A stretch of DNA of 64,000 bases from Azospirillum brasilense (GTDB lineage: Bacteria; Pseudomonadota; Alphaproteobacteria; Azospirillales; Azospirillaceae), in NCBI RefSeq assembly GCF_022023855.1, contig NZ_CP059450.1:1252001-1316000 (forward strand). Reading direction: 5' to 3'. The notes beneath the pieces were generated by a model. That model saw only the letters and a program-made list of their open reading frames with translations. It did no database searches and was not told the DNA's origin. A program made the translations under genes and the position numbers. Position 1 is the stretch's first letter; each line of letters starts with the position of its first letter. Below are positions 1 to 9,888 of the stretch, piece after piece.

Positions 1-97
1 GCGTCCGGCAGGCGAAACCCCTGGTACAGTAAGGCTTGCAGTCGCGTTGATGGCTTTGATTCCGCCGGCCGGGCCGGTCAGTCAAGAGGGGCGCAGG

Positions 98-1546
98 ATG
101 GCGAAACTGCTGGCGGCGCTGTTGCTGCTGATGGTGGCGATGGGACCCGCCTGCGCGGTGGTGCCCGCTTCCCGCGCCGACACCAGCATCGCGCTGGAGC
201 ATTACCGGCAGGAATTCGCAAAAGCCAAGGGCACCTCCACCCTCCCCTCCCCGGCGGACCGCAACTATCTCCTCTTCTCCGATGTCCTGCGCCGCGTGTT
301 GGCCGAACATGTGAAGCCGGGCACGCCGCAGGTTCTGGTCGAAAAGGCCGTCGCCGGCCTTCAGAAGAAGAAGAAGGAGGAACCGGGGGCAACCGACCGG
401 ACGCTCACCGAAGCGGCGCTGGACGCGATGCTGACCTCCCTCGATCCCTATTCGGCCTTTCTCGACTCGGAGCATTTCCGCTACATGCGGGAGCAGACCC
501 AGGGCGAGTTCGGCGGGCTGGGCATCGAAGTGACGATGGACGAGGACAGCGGCCTGATCCGCGTCGTGTCGCCCATCGACGGCTCCCCCGCCGCCCGCGC
601 CGGACTGCGCACCGGCGACCTGATCGCCCGGATCGACGAGGCGCAGGTCAAGGGCATGAACCTGCGCGACGCGGTGGCCCGCATGCGCGGCCCGGTCGGC
701 ACCTCGGTCGCCTTGACCATGCGGCGCAACGGCGGGAACAGCGGGAACAGCGGTCCCGACGCTCCCTTCCGCGTGTCGCTGACCCGCGCCATCGTGAAGA
801 TCCAGCCCGTGCGCTACCGGCTGGAGGGCGACGTCGCCTACATCCGCATCGCCGCCTTCAACCAGCAGACCTCCCACGCGCTGGATGAGGCGGTGGAGGA
901 GATGCGCCGGCAGGCCCATGGCCGGCTGGCCGGGGCGGTGCTGGATCTGCGCAACAACCCCGGCGGCCTGCTCGACCAGGCTGTCAACGTCGCCGACCGC
1001 TTCCTGGAGGCGGTGGACATCGTGTCGGTGCGCGGCCGCGATCCGGACGAGAACCGCCGCTACACCGGCACGCCGGGCGATCTGCTGGCCGGGTTGCCCA
1101 TCGTCCTGCTGGTCAACAGCGGATCGGCCTCGGCGTCGGAGATCGTGGCCGGCGCCCTTCAGGACCACAGCCGGGCGCTGCTGTTCGGCACGCGCAGCTA
1201 TGGCAAGGGCTCGGTGCAGACCATCTCATCGCTGTCCGGCGACATCGGTATTCGCCTGACCACCGCACGCTATTTCCGCCCGTCCGGCGGACTGGTCGAC
1301 TGCTTCGGCGTGTCGCCGAACCTGGAGATCAAGCCGGCCAACGACAACAGCGAGGAAACGCATCCCGACCCGGCGACCTGCGACCCGCACGCCACTCCGC
1401 CGCCGCCGCCGCGCGCCTGGCGGATCGAGGACCTGTGCCCGGACGTGGCCGCCGCCCCGTCGAAGCCGGACGCCGACCGCCCGCTGGACTGCGCCGTCGC
1501 CGCCATCCGCACCCGCCTGATGGGCACGCTGATCGGGCGGCCATAA
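98..1546 (+). CDS. ctpA: S41-family carboxy-terminal processing protease
   Basis: Periplasmic serine protease of the CtpA/Prc family, 482 aa, which cleaves C-terminal tails of exported proteins. A Sec-type signal peptide opens the protein (MAKLLAALLLLMVAMG). An N-terminal helical region follows, then a PDZ domain at about residues 135-215 (GGLGIEV and GLRTGDLIARID), then the S41 core. The predicted catalytic dyad is Ser345 in GSASASEI and Lys370 in YGKGSVQ, 25 residues apart as usual. The start at 98 is chosen because the signal peptide begins there and AGAGGGG lies 6 nt upstream; the frame is open further upstream (ATG at 47 and beyond the window edge). A 9-bp duplication encodes NSGNSG in the PDZ region. 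A strong terminator follows. Family assignment is firm; substrates are unknown. Confidence 0.93.
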   Translation: MAKLLAALLLLMVAMGPACAVVPASRADTSIALEHYRQEFAKAKGTSTLPSPADRNYLLFSDVLRRVLAEHVKPGTPQVLVEKAVAGLQKKKKEEPGATDRTLTEAALDAMLTSLDPYSAFLDSEHFRYMREQTQGEFGGLGIEVTMDEDSGLIRVVSPIDGSPAARAGLRTGDLIARIDEAQVKGMNLRDAVARMRGPVGTSVALTMRRNGGNSGNSGPDAPFRVSLTRAIVKIQPVRYRLEGDVAYIRIAAFNQQTSHALDEAVEEMRRQAHGRLAGAVLDLRNNPGGLLDQAVNVADRFLEAVDIVSVRGRDPDENRRYTGTPGDLLAGLPIVLLVNSGSASASEIVAGALQDHSRALLFGTRSYGKGSVQTISSLSGDIGIRLTTARYFRPSGGLVDCFGVSPNLEIKPANDNSEETHPDPATCDPHATPPPPPRAWRIEDLCPDVAAAPSKPDADRPLDCAVAAIRTRLMGTLIGRP

Positions 1547-1573
1547 GGAAAAGCCACTCTCCTCGGCGAGACC

Positions 1574-1620
1574 CAACAAAAAAGCCCTCCGTTCCAGTGG
1601 AACGGAGGGCTTTTTTGTTG
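1574..1620. terminator. Bidirectional intrinsic terminator
   Basis: A perfect 22-bp inverted repeat (arms 1574-1595 and 1599-1620) closes on a 3-nt loop. A-rich and T-rich ends flank a GC-rich core, so the hairpin has a U-tract on either strand. It sits between the convergent ctpA and cold-shock genes. Confidence 0.95.
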
Positions 1621-1742
1621 TGCCCCACTCACCGTCTCGAACCGTGTTGGCGGATCGCGACGGCGGGGGAAATGGTGCTGCTTCCGCGACCGGACGTGAG
1701 GGGATGGGTCCGCCCCGCCCCCTCAAACCCGGCTGTTCGACG

Positions 1743-2348
1743 TCAGACCACTTCGACGCGCTGCGCTTCCGGACCCTTGACGCCCTGGCGGACGGTCACC
1801 CGCACCTGCTCGCCGTCGGCGAGCACGTCCAGGCCCGAGCGCTCCAGAGCGCGGATGTGGATGAAAATGTCCTTGCCGCCGGTGGACGGGGCGATGAAGC
1901 CGAAGCCCTTGGACACGTTGAACCACTTCACGGTGCCGTCGACCGTCTCCTCGGCGCCGCCGGCGCCGCCGCCGTAGCTGCTGCCGCCGTAGCTGCCGCC
2001 GCCACCGTAACCGCCGCCGTAGCTGTCGCCGCGCGGAGCGCGCGCCGCCGGGCGCGGGGACTCACTGGCGGTCGAGGTGTCGACGTCGTGGATGGTGGCG
2101 ACCTGCGGGCCCTTCGGGCCGCGGGACAGGTCACAGGTGATGGTGGCACCCTCGGGCAGGCTGTCGTGTCCGCAGAACTGCAGAACCGTGGAATGCAGGA
2201 AGGCATCCGGCGAGCCGTCTTCGGGCGTGACGAAGCCGAAGCCCTTCGTCGCGTTGAACCACTTGACGGTGGCGCGGATGTTGCGCTGGGTGATCTCGGG
2301 AGCGCGGAAGCTGTTGCGCTGCGGACGGTCGAACATACGTGGTCTCAT
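1743..2348 (-). CDS. Double cold-shock-domain protein (CspA/CspD-like)
   Basis: Nucleic-acid-binding protein of about 201 aa with two cold-shock domains. The first (about residues 23-85) carries VKWFNATKGFGFV and DAFLHST; the second (about 137-200) carries VKWFNVSKGFGFI and DIFIH. These hold the RNP1 and RNP2 aromatic patches that stack on single-stranded RNA or DNA. The linker is about 45 residues rich in Gly, Tyr and Ser with repeated GGGY/GGSY units. Two-domain Csp proteins of this kind are common in alphaproteobacteria and act as RNA chaperones or antiterminators. The start is uncertain: ATG at 2348 or 2336, neither with a good Shine-Dalgarno, and a long leader upstream would be normal for this family. 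Confidence 0.88.
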   Translation of the reverse strand: MRPRMFDRPQRNSFRAPEITQRNIRATVKWFNATKGFGFVTPEDGSPDAFLHSTVLQFCGHDSLPEGATITCDLSRGPKGPQVATIHDVDTSTASESPRPAARAPRGDSYGGGYGGGGSYGGSSYGGGAGGAEETVDGTVKWFNVSKGFGFIAPSTGGKDIFIHIRALERSGLDVLADGEQVRVTVRQGVKGPEAQRVEVV

Positions 2349-2579
2349 CTGTCGTGATAGGCCATGCCCCAACAGGCGGAACATGGCCCTCCGAAGATGA
2401 TCCGTTCCGCCGCGCTTTTCAATTGAGATCGCGCGCGCCGGAAAGAAAGATTCGGCAAAAACCCAGCCGAAGGCCGCCCGGCGGTCACCGGGCGACCAAA
2501 AATATCGCAATTGCTGCGAGAATCGGCGGATTACCGGTCAAGTCCGGGCGCTCAAGACCGCCCTATCAGAACTGGACCG

Positions 2580-3077
2580 TCAGACCGACCCGCAGCACTT
2601 CTTGTGCTTCTTGCCGCTGCCGCAGGGGCAGGGATCGTTCCGGCCGACCTTGGGGCCGCTGCGCGGGCGGGCGCCCAGAGTGCCGTCCACATAGTACCAG
2701 CGGCCGTCCCGCTTGGTGAAGCGGCTGGTCTCGTGATGCTTCTGCGGCTTGCCGTTCATGGTGAAGTGGGCGACGAACTCGACCACGCCGTCCTCGTCCT
2801 GCGCCCCGCCGGCCTCGGTGCTGCGGACCTCGAGGCCGGTCCACTGGCTGTTGGCGGCCCAGGTCTCGATCTCCTTACGGTCGAAGTCCTCGCGGGTCTC
2901 CGGCAGCAGCGTCTCCTGCAGATAGTCGATCTTCCCGCAGGCGAAGGCCGAATAACGCGACCGCATCAAGGCTTCGGCGGTGGGCGCCGGCGCGCTGCCG
3001 TCCAGATAAGGGCCGCAGCAGGCATCCAGGGGCTTGCCGGAGCGGCAGGGGCATTCGGTGGTGGCGGTGGTGGTCAT
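2580..3077 (-). CDS. YchJ-family protein with SEC-C metal-binding motifs
   Basis: A 165-aa protein of the YchJ (UPF0225) family. Cysteine clusters occur at both ends: [13 protein letters not shown] near the N-terminus and [13 protein letters not shown] at the C-terminus, the latter being the SEC-C zinc-binding motif also found in SecA. Between them lies an NTF2-like middle ([19 protein letters not shown]). The start at 3077 has GGAAG just upstream. Function is not established; members are small cytosolic zinc proteins sometimes linked to secretion or translation. It lies upstream of the cold-shock gene on the same strand, 231 bp apart. Confidence 0.88.
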   Translation of the reverse strand: MTTTATTECPCRSGKPLDACCGPYLDGSAPAPTAEALMRSRYSAFACGKIDYLQETLLPETREDFDRKEIETWAANSQWTGLEVRSTEAGGAQDEDGVVEFVAHFTMNGKPQKHHETSRFTKRDGRWYYVDGTLGARPRSGPKVGRNDPCPCGSGKKHKKCCGSV

Positions 3078-3247
3078 GACTTCCGGCCTCTCGATTTGAG
3101 GGCGCCATGCATAGCGCAGCCGGCGCCCTCCGCCAAGCGTCACCGCCACCACAATATTGGCCACGGGAAATTCGCCTGAACCGGACTGGCATTCGCGCTA
3201 ACCTGTACAGAACATAAGCGCCCGGCCCGGAGCGCCGGCCCGGAGCG

Positions 3248-4036
3248 ATGGAACCGGTGATGACCAGAAACGCCCCCGACCTTCCCACGCGGCGCATCGC
3301 CGCCGACACCGTGCTGATCCGCCAGGGCGAGGCCGGGGACAGCGCGTGGCTGATCCAGTCCGGCGAATTGGAGATTCTGCTGGACGGTCTGGACGGTCCG
3401 CGCCGCCTGGGCACCGTCGGCGCCAACGCCATCGTCGGGGAAATGGCGCTGCTGGACGACGGGCTGCGCAGCGCCACGGTGCGCGCCCTGACCGCCGTCG
3501 AGGCGGTGGAACTGTCGCGCGGCACCTTCCGTGCGCTGCGCGGCCGCTGCCCGCCGCTGGCCTCCTACCTGCTGGAAAGCCTCGTCGCCGCGATCCGCCG
3601 CAGCTACGGCCTGTCCCAGCCCGAACGGCAGGAAGGGGGCGCCGCCATCCGCTCCTCCGATTCCTTCGCCACGGTGGCGGACCGCCGCATGTTCCGCCGC
3701 GGCCACAGCTTCTTCCGCCAGGGGGACGCCGGAACGGCGGCCTACCTGATCCAGTCCGGCTCGGTCGGCGTGCAGCGCGACGGCGCCGACCTGGGCGTGC
3801 TGGGGCCGGGACGCATCTTCGGGGAATTGGCTCTCCTCGCCAACCGGCCGCGCGCCGCCACCGTCGTTGCGCTGGAGGCCACGGTCTGCGAAATCATCCG
3901 CAAGGACCAGTTCGCCAAAGCCATCGAGACGATGCCGCCCATCCTGCGCTCGCTGACGCGCATCTACATCGAACAGCTGTCCGGCGGACGGCTCCTGCCC
4001 CACCACGCCGAACCCGCAAGAACCGACTCTCCATGA
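3248..4036 (+). CDS. Tandem cyclic-nucleotide-binding domain protein
   Basis: A 262-aa soluble protein made of two CAP-type cyclic-nucleotide-binding domains (about residues 15-125 and 140-245) with no DNA-binding domain, kinase or membrane segment. The second phosphate-binding cassette reads FGELALLANRPRAATV, close to the canonical motif with the phosphate-contacting Arg. The first reads VGEMALLDDGLRSATV and is more divergent. Its stop overlaps the rnhB start (ATGA), so the two are translationally coupled. A regulatory partner cannot be named from sequence. ATG at 3260 is a possible alternative start. Confidence 0.85.
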   Translation: MEPVMTRNAPDLPTRRIAADTVLIRQGEAGDSAWLIQSGELEILLDGLDGPRRLGTVGANAIVGEMALLDDGLRSATVRALTAVEAVELSRGTFRALRGRCPPLASYLLESLVAAIRRSYGLSQPERQEGGAAIRSSDSFATVADRRMFRRGHSFFRQGDAGTAAYLIQSGSVGVQRDGADLGVLGPGRIFGELALLANRPRAATVVALEATVCEIIRKDQFAKAIETMPPILRSLTRIYIEQLSGGRLLPHHAEPARTDSP

Positions 4037-4722
4037 CGTCCAAGACCACCACCAAAGCCGTCCGCGTCAAAACCGCCCGCCCGAAAGTTCCCCGCCCGCA
4101 GCCCGACCTGTCCTTCGAAACCGCGCTGGGCCAGGGGCGGCTGGTCTGCGGAATCGACGAGGTGGGGCGCGGCCCGCTCGCCGGCCCCGTGGTCACCGCC
4201 GCCGTGGTGCTGCCGGCGGGCGGTCTGCCCGACGCGCTGGCCCGTGCCATCAACGACAGCAAGGCGCTGAGCCTGCGCGCCCGCGAGGCGCTGGAGCCGG
4301 AGATCCGCGCCCACGCCCTGGCCGTCGCGCTCGCCGAGGCGTCCGCGGCGGAGATCGACGCCCTCAACATCCACAAGGCCACGCTGCTGGCCATGAAACG
4401 CGCCTACGAGGCGCTGCCCGGCGAGCCGCCCGCCGTCGCGCTGATCGACGGCAAGTTCAAGCCCGACCTGTCCTGTCTGATGGAGGCCATCGTCAAGGGC
4501 GACGGGCGCAGCCAGTCGATCGCGGCCGCCTCCATCGTCGCCAAGGTGGCGCGCGACCGCGAGATGATGCGGCTGGCGGAGCTTCACCCGCAGTATGGCT
4601 GGGACCGCAACGCTGGCTACCCGACGCCGGAGCATCTGGAGGCGCTGCGCCGCCACGGCGTGACGCCCCACCACCGAGTCTCTTTTGCACCAGTCCGCGC
4701 CCAAATCGAGCGGGCCGGCTGA
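4033..4722 (+). CDS. rnhB: Ribonuclease HII
   Basis: A 229-aa endonuclease that removes ribonucleotides and RNA from RNA-DNA hybrids. The signature GIDEVGRGPLAGPVV supplies the first acidic metal ligands, and SIAAASIVAKVARD and YGWDRNAGYPT are the usual RNase HII motifs. It carries a basic N-terminal extension of about 30 residues (KTTTKAVRVKTARPKVPRP) beyond the E. coli protein. The start overlaps the preceding stop by ATGA. In many alphaproteobacteria rnhB lies immediately upstream of ccrM, as here. Confidence 0.95.
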   Translation: MTSKTTTKAVRVKTARPKVPRPQPDLSFETALGQGRLVCGIDEVGRGPLAGPVVTAAVVLPAGGLPDALARAINDSKALSLRAREALEPEIRAHALAVALAEASAAEIDALNIHKATLLAMKRAYEALPGEPPAVALIDGKFKPDLSCLMEAIVKGDGRSQSIAAASIVAKVARDREMMRLAELHPQYGWDRNAGYPTPEHLEALRRHGVTPHHRVSFAPVRAQIERAG

Positions 4723-4729
4723 CCGCCGC

Positions 4730-5898
<1,169 letters not shown>

Positions 5899-6031
5899 TC
5901 CCCGGCGCCGGACTGGAGGCGGAGCGGCCGTTCACGCCGCCCCGTTCCCGCAAGTTCGGCATTGGAGCCCTTCATCGAGCGCCGCCCGCATGCCTTGGCA
6001 GGACGGGGACGGCGTGATAGGCGTGTGCGCC

Positions 6032-6415
6032 ATGAACAAGCTCTTCGCCACCGTCACCGCTCCGGCCCCCCGTTCGGCCCCGGCGGCGCTTTCCACCCGT
6101 TGCTTCGTGCGCGATCTGGTCATGGACGCGCTGATCGGCGTCTATGCCCACGAGCGGATCAAGCCGCAGCGCATCCGCCTGAGTCTCGACCTGGACGTCA
6201 CCGCCTCCGGCATCACCGGCGAGGACATGGCGGCGGTGGTGAAGGGGTTGGTCAGCCAGGGCCACGTCACCCTGATCGAAACGCTGGCCGAACGGATCGC
6301 CGAGCGCTGCCTGTCCGACGAGCGGATCGCCAGCGTCAAGGTGCGGGTGGAGAAGCTGGACGTGTTCCCGGACGCCGCCAGCGTCGGCGTCGAGATCGAA
6401 CGCGCCCGCGCCTGA
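6032..6415 (+). CDS. folB: Dihydroneopterin aldolase
   Basis: A 127-aa T-fold enzyme of folate synthesis that cleaves dihydroneopterin to 6-hydroxymethyldihydropterin and glycolaldehyde. Family features are VRDLVMDALIGVYAHER with the substrate-binding Glu, TLIETLAERIAERCL, and VRVEKLDVFPDA with the catalytic Lys. An N-terminal extension of about 20 residues precedes the domain. No strong Shine-Dalgarno precedes the ATG; GTG at 6023 is an in-frame alternative. It stands alone 133 bp after ccrM and converges on a histidine kinase 4 bp downstream. Confidence 0.92.
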   Translation: MNKLFATVTAPAPRSAPAALSTRCFVRDLVMDALIGVYAHERIKPQRIRLSLDLDVTASGITGEDMAAVVKGLVSQGHVTLIETLAERIAERCLSDERIASVKVRVEKLDVFPDAASVGVEIERARA

Positions 6416-6419
6416 CCCG

Positions 6420-8930
6420 TCAGGCGGGTTCCGTCTCCTCCACCGTCACGCGGCCGGCGGTGACGGCGGGCGGCGCCATGGGTGACGCGGTCAGCGGCAA
6501 ATGGATGGTGAAGCAGCAGCCGGACCCCGGTTGCGACGCCACGGCGATGCGCCCGCCGAGCGTACCCGTGACGATGTTGTAGACGATGTGCAGGCCGAGC
6601 CCGCTGCCGCCTTCGGCGCGTCGCGTGGTGAAGAAAGGCTCGAAAATACGCTCGATCTGGTCCTGCGGGATGCCGCGGCCATCGTCGGCGACGTCCAGCA
6701 CGACGCTCCCCGCGCCGGCGGAGGAGGGACCGCCGGTGCCAGCGGCGATGGCAATGGTCCCCGGCACGTCGGGCCGGAAGGCGTGCAACAGCGCGTTGAT
6801 GATCAGATTCGACACGACCTGCGACAGGGCGCCCGGATAGCTGTCCATGATCAACCCATCCGGACAGTCCAGCGTCACCCGATGCCCGGTGCCTTTCAGC
6901 TGCGGGGCCAGACTGCCGAGCACGCCGTCCAGATAGCCGCGCAGTTCGAACGGCCGCCGCGCCTCCGACGTCTGGTCCACGGCCACCTGCTTGAAGCTCT
7001 GCACCAGCGCGCAGGCGCGCTCCAGATTGCCCAGGACGATGGAGGCCCCCTCCTCGATCCGGTCCACGAACTCCTCCAGGTCGCGGCGGCGCAGCTGGCC
7101 ATCCGCCAAGCCGGCCCTGAACTGACGCGCCTGCTCGGCAAGATGGCTGGCGGCGGTCACGCCGATTCCCACAGGCGTGTTGATCTCGTGCGCCACTCCG
7201 GCCACCAGTGCCCCCAGCGACGCCAGCTTCTCCGCCTGGACGAGGCTCCTTTGGGTCCTCCGGAGGTCGCGCAGCGCGCGCTCCGCCTCCTCCTTCGCGG
7301 CGACCAGCGCCTTTTCGGCGTATTTGCGAGCGGAGATGTCGTGAAGAGTCACGAAGAGCGATTCCACACCGTCGTGATCCATCGCCATCACCGACAACAC
7401 CCCCCAGAAGGGACGCCCTTCGGCGGTTCTCAGCCGCGTCTCGACATCCGGCCGCCGTCCGCGGCGGAACACGCCATCGGTGAATCCCTGCCAATCGGCC
7501 GAAGCCTCCAGGAAATCCGGCATCGCGCGCTCCAGCAGGGCGGTGCCCGTGGTTTCCAGAAGCTCCGCGGCGGAGGCGTTCGCGAACAGGATGCGCCCAT
7601 CGCTGCCCCGTGCGATAACGATGGGAAAGGGCGAAGACTGCAGAATGACGTTCAGCCGCCCTTCGCTCGCCCGCAAAGCCGCGGACTGGCGGTGCAGCGC
7701 GCCGATCGCCTCAGCAAACCGTCCCACCGCATTGCCGATGCGGTCGAATTCCTCCAGCGAGGCCGGCGGCAGGGTTACCCTCTGCGGGCTCTTCTGCAAG
7801 GCGTGCAGCGTGTCGCTGACGCGCAGCACCGGAGCCACCACATGGCGGCGCAGCAGCACCGTCACGATGCCCAACAGCAGGATGGCCGCAGCGATCCCCG
7901 CCACTCCCGTCCACAACCCGCGCCAACCGTCCGCGACGATGCGGTCCGTCATCAGCAGGGTGGTCACGGCGGCGTCGCTGGACAGGCTGTCGGCCAGCGT
8001 TCTCAGTTGACGATAGACGAGGTCACCGTCCTGCCGAACCTGCGCCAGCACGGACAGGCGCCCGCGTTGCAGGTCGATCACCGTGCGCGCCGCCGCGAAC
8101 CGGTCCAGAAGGATGGCAAGCCGGTTGGGTTGGACCGCCGGCCCCGTCCTCATGCTGGAGAGGCTGTCCAGCAAGGCTTGCTGGTTGCGCAGCAGCCCCA
8201 TGACCTCGCTGTCCAGCAGCGCGAGCTGCTCCGCCGTTTCGCAGGCCGCCGCCTGCCCGTAGAGCCGGCGCAGATGGTACAGGTTGCTGAGGAAGGCATA
8301 GTCCTGGACCACCTTGTCCGGCTCCGCCAGCAGCGCGGTGGCGCCGGCCAGCGCGTCGTCGACGCCGGCCAACAGCTCGCGGATGCTGGCGGACAGCGAG
8401 TCGATCAGGTCGGCGCGATGGTTGCTGCGCCGCACGGCGCTCAGCGCGCGGTCGAGCTTGTCCAAGACATCGGCATCGACCACCAGGGCGAACCGGCTGG
8501 CCAATGCCTCCGCCTCGTCCAGGGCGGCGGCGCGGCGGGCGTGGTCCCGGCTGTTGAGGATCACTTCGGCCAGCCGGCGCAGCTCGGCGGCGGTCAGGGC
8601 GTCGCGGTGCTGCGCGCCGGCGCGCGGCATAGTGACGTTGCGCGCCTCCTCCGCGATGCCGACGATGCCGAGGAAGGCCGACCCAACCACCACCGTCAGA
8701 GTCCCCAGCACCAGGACCACGGCGGCGGCCAGCATCATCGCCACAGCCTGCAGACGGGGCTTGCCCCCGGAGCGTTTGATCGCCCCAACCGTTGGAACAT
8801 CGCCAGAGGGCTCGTTGGGAGGGGGAGCCGCGCCATGGGCGACGGCGCTCCCGGTGACCGCCGTGCCCGCCGCCGCCACGATGTCCGCCACTGCGATGTC
8901 GCCCAGCCCCACCGGCTTTTGATTGTCCAT
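6420..8930 (-). CDS. Membrane PAS sensor histidine kinase
   Basis: An 836-aa histidine kinase. After a ~65-residue Pro/Ala/Gly-rich cytoplasmic leader comes a transmembrane helix (AVAMMLAAAVVLVLGTLTVV), a ~280-residue helical periplasmic sensor, a second transmembrane helix (GIAAAILLLGIVTVLL), a HAMP linker, a PAS domain (LRASEGRLNVILQSSPFPIV), a coiled coil, a HisKA-like helix with the phospho-accepting His in GVAHEINTPVG, and an HATPase domain (DVADDGRGIPQDQ, GGSGLGLHIV). The start at 8930 has GGTGGG immediately upstream. No response regulator is adjacent. It lies 158 bp downstream of the DUF1194 gene on the same strand. The ligand is unknown. Confidence 0.9.
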   Translation of the reverse strand: MDNQKPVGLGDIAVADIVAAAGTAVTGSAVAHGAAPPPNEPSGDVPTVGAIKRSGGKPRLQAVAMMLAAAVVLVLGTLTVVVGSAFLGIVGIAEEARNVTMPRAGAQHRDALTAAELRRLAEVILNSRDHARRAAALDEAEALASRFALVVDADVLDKLDRALSAVRRSNHRADLIDSLSASIRELLAGVDDALAGATALLAEPDKVVQDYAFLSNLYHLRRLYGQAAACETAEQLALLDSEVMGLLRNQQALLDSLSSMRTGPAVQPNRLAILLDRFAAARTVIDLQRGRLSVLAQVRQDGDLVYRQLRTLADSLSSDAAVTTLLMTDRIVADGWRGLWTGVAGIAAAILLLGIVTVLLRRHVVAPVLRVSDTLHALQKSPQRVTLPPASLEEFDRIGNAVGRFAEAIGALHRQSAALRASEGRLNVILQSSPFPIVIARGSDGRILFANASAAELLETTGTALLERAMPDFLEASADWQGFTDGVFRRGRRPDVETRLRTAEGRPFWGVLSVMAMDHDGVESLFVTLHDISARKYAEKALVAAKEEAERALRDLRRTQRSLVQAEKLASLGALVAGVAHEINTPVGIGVTAASHLAEQARQFRAGLADGQLRRRDLEEFVDRIEEGASIVLGNLERACALVQSFKQVAVDQTSEARRPFELRGYLDGVLGSLAPQLKGTGHRVTLDCPDGLIMDSYPGALSQVVSNLIINALLHAFRPDVPGTIAIAAGTGGPSSAGAGSVVLDVADDGRGIPQDQIERIFEPFFTTRRAEGGSGLGLHIVYNIVTGTLGGRIAVASQPGSGCCFTIHLPLTASPMAPPAVTAGRVTVEETEPA

Positions 8931-9088
8931 CCCACCGTTCCAGCGAATCGCCCAGGATGCCGCCCGCAAGAAAAGACACCTTTGGCGAAGCGCATGAATG
9001 GATTTTTGCAAGCAACGGTAAAGTAGCTCGATCCGGCCTCATTCCTCCAGACGATTTTCCAAAATTCAGCGCCGTGGAGCGGCCATGC

Positions 9089-9850
9089 TCAAAAATTAGC
9101 TGCGGCGATAACTGAGCGCGGTGCAGGAAGAGCGGCGATTTCCTGGATGAGTTTTTGCCGAAGCGCTTCGACGAAACTGCTGCGGTCCATCGCTGTCTTC
9201 ACGAATCCATTCATGCCGCCGACGACATTCTCCTGGTAGTACTCTTCCAGCCACGGAAACTCGTCGAGAATGGCCAGGGCGTTGATGGTGATTCCCTGCC
9301 GCTCGACACGGTCGCGGACACCCGCGGGGTCCGGTCCGCTGTTGGAGAAGCCGTTCGACACGATGTCGATGACTTTGCGCGCGGCGTCGAATCCGTTGCC
9401 GACGAACAGCTTCGCCGACTCCTCAATGGCGCTGCCCAGCGCCGTGGAGTCCCCCTGGAAACCGCGTGGCGCCTTGTCCATCCGGTCCGCGAAGGCGGCC
9501 ACCTCCTCCGCGCTGGTCAGCGGAGTCCAGGGCACCAGGACGCGCAGGCTGTGCGGGCCGGAGAAGACCACCAGGGTCGCCGCAACGCCACCCGCGGCCA
9601 CCGCGTCGCGGACGTCCGGATCGCGGAAGGCCGCGGCGTGGCCCTGCAACTGGAACTCCAGATCCCCATCGGTGATGGAGGCCGACCCGTCCACCGCCAG
9701 AACCAGTTCCAGGGCGACGCGACGCCCGGCGGGTGCCGGAACCTTCTTCGCCTTGGGGTCCGCCCGCAGGGGCGGCTCCGCCCGCAGGGGTCCGGCAAGC
9801 CACGCGCCGGCCAGAAAGGCCGGCAGGGTCAGGATCGTCCGCCGCCTCAT
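9089..9850 (-). CDS. DUF1194 von Willebrand factor A-like exported protein
   Basis: A 253-aa exported protein. The N-terminus MRRRTILTLPAFLAG has a twin-arginine-like start followed by a hydrophobic stretch, so Tat or Sec export is likely. The mature part is a VWA-type domain with the metal-ion-dependent adhesion site beginning LAVDGSASI, matching the DUF1194 family of proteobacterial predicted exported proteins. An 18-bp repeat (copies at 9759-9772 and 9777-9790) encodes PLRAEP/PLRADP just after the signal. Binding partner and role are unknown. It follows mutY by 38 bp on the same strand. Confidence 0.85.
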   Translation of the reverse strand: MRRRTILTLPAFLAGAWLAGPLRAEPPLRADPKAKKVPAPAGRRVALELVLAVDGSASITDGDLEFQLQGHAAAFRDPDVRDAVAAGGVAATLVVFSGPHSLRVLVPWTPLTSAEEVAAFADRMDKAPRGFQGDSTALGSAIEESAKLFVGNGFDAARKVIDIVSNGFSNSGPDPAGVRDRVERQGITINALAILDEFPWLEEYYQENVVGGMNGFVKTAMDRSSFVEALRQKLIQEIAALPAPRSVIAAANF

Positions 9851-9888
9851 CTCGCTCCGTCCACCTTCCGTTTACGCGTGCGCCCCGT

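Noticed and set aside
2455..2494. Hairpin with T-run on the minus strand after the YchJ-like gene
   Set aside because: The 7-bp stem is separated from the T-run by about 13 nt with only a tiny second stem; too weak to call a terminator.
6501..9026. 841-codon open frame antisense to the PAS histidine kinase
   Set aside because: No recognisable domain, no ribosome site; explained by codon bias of the real gene.
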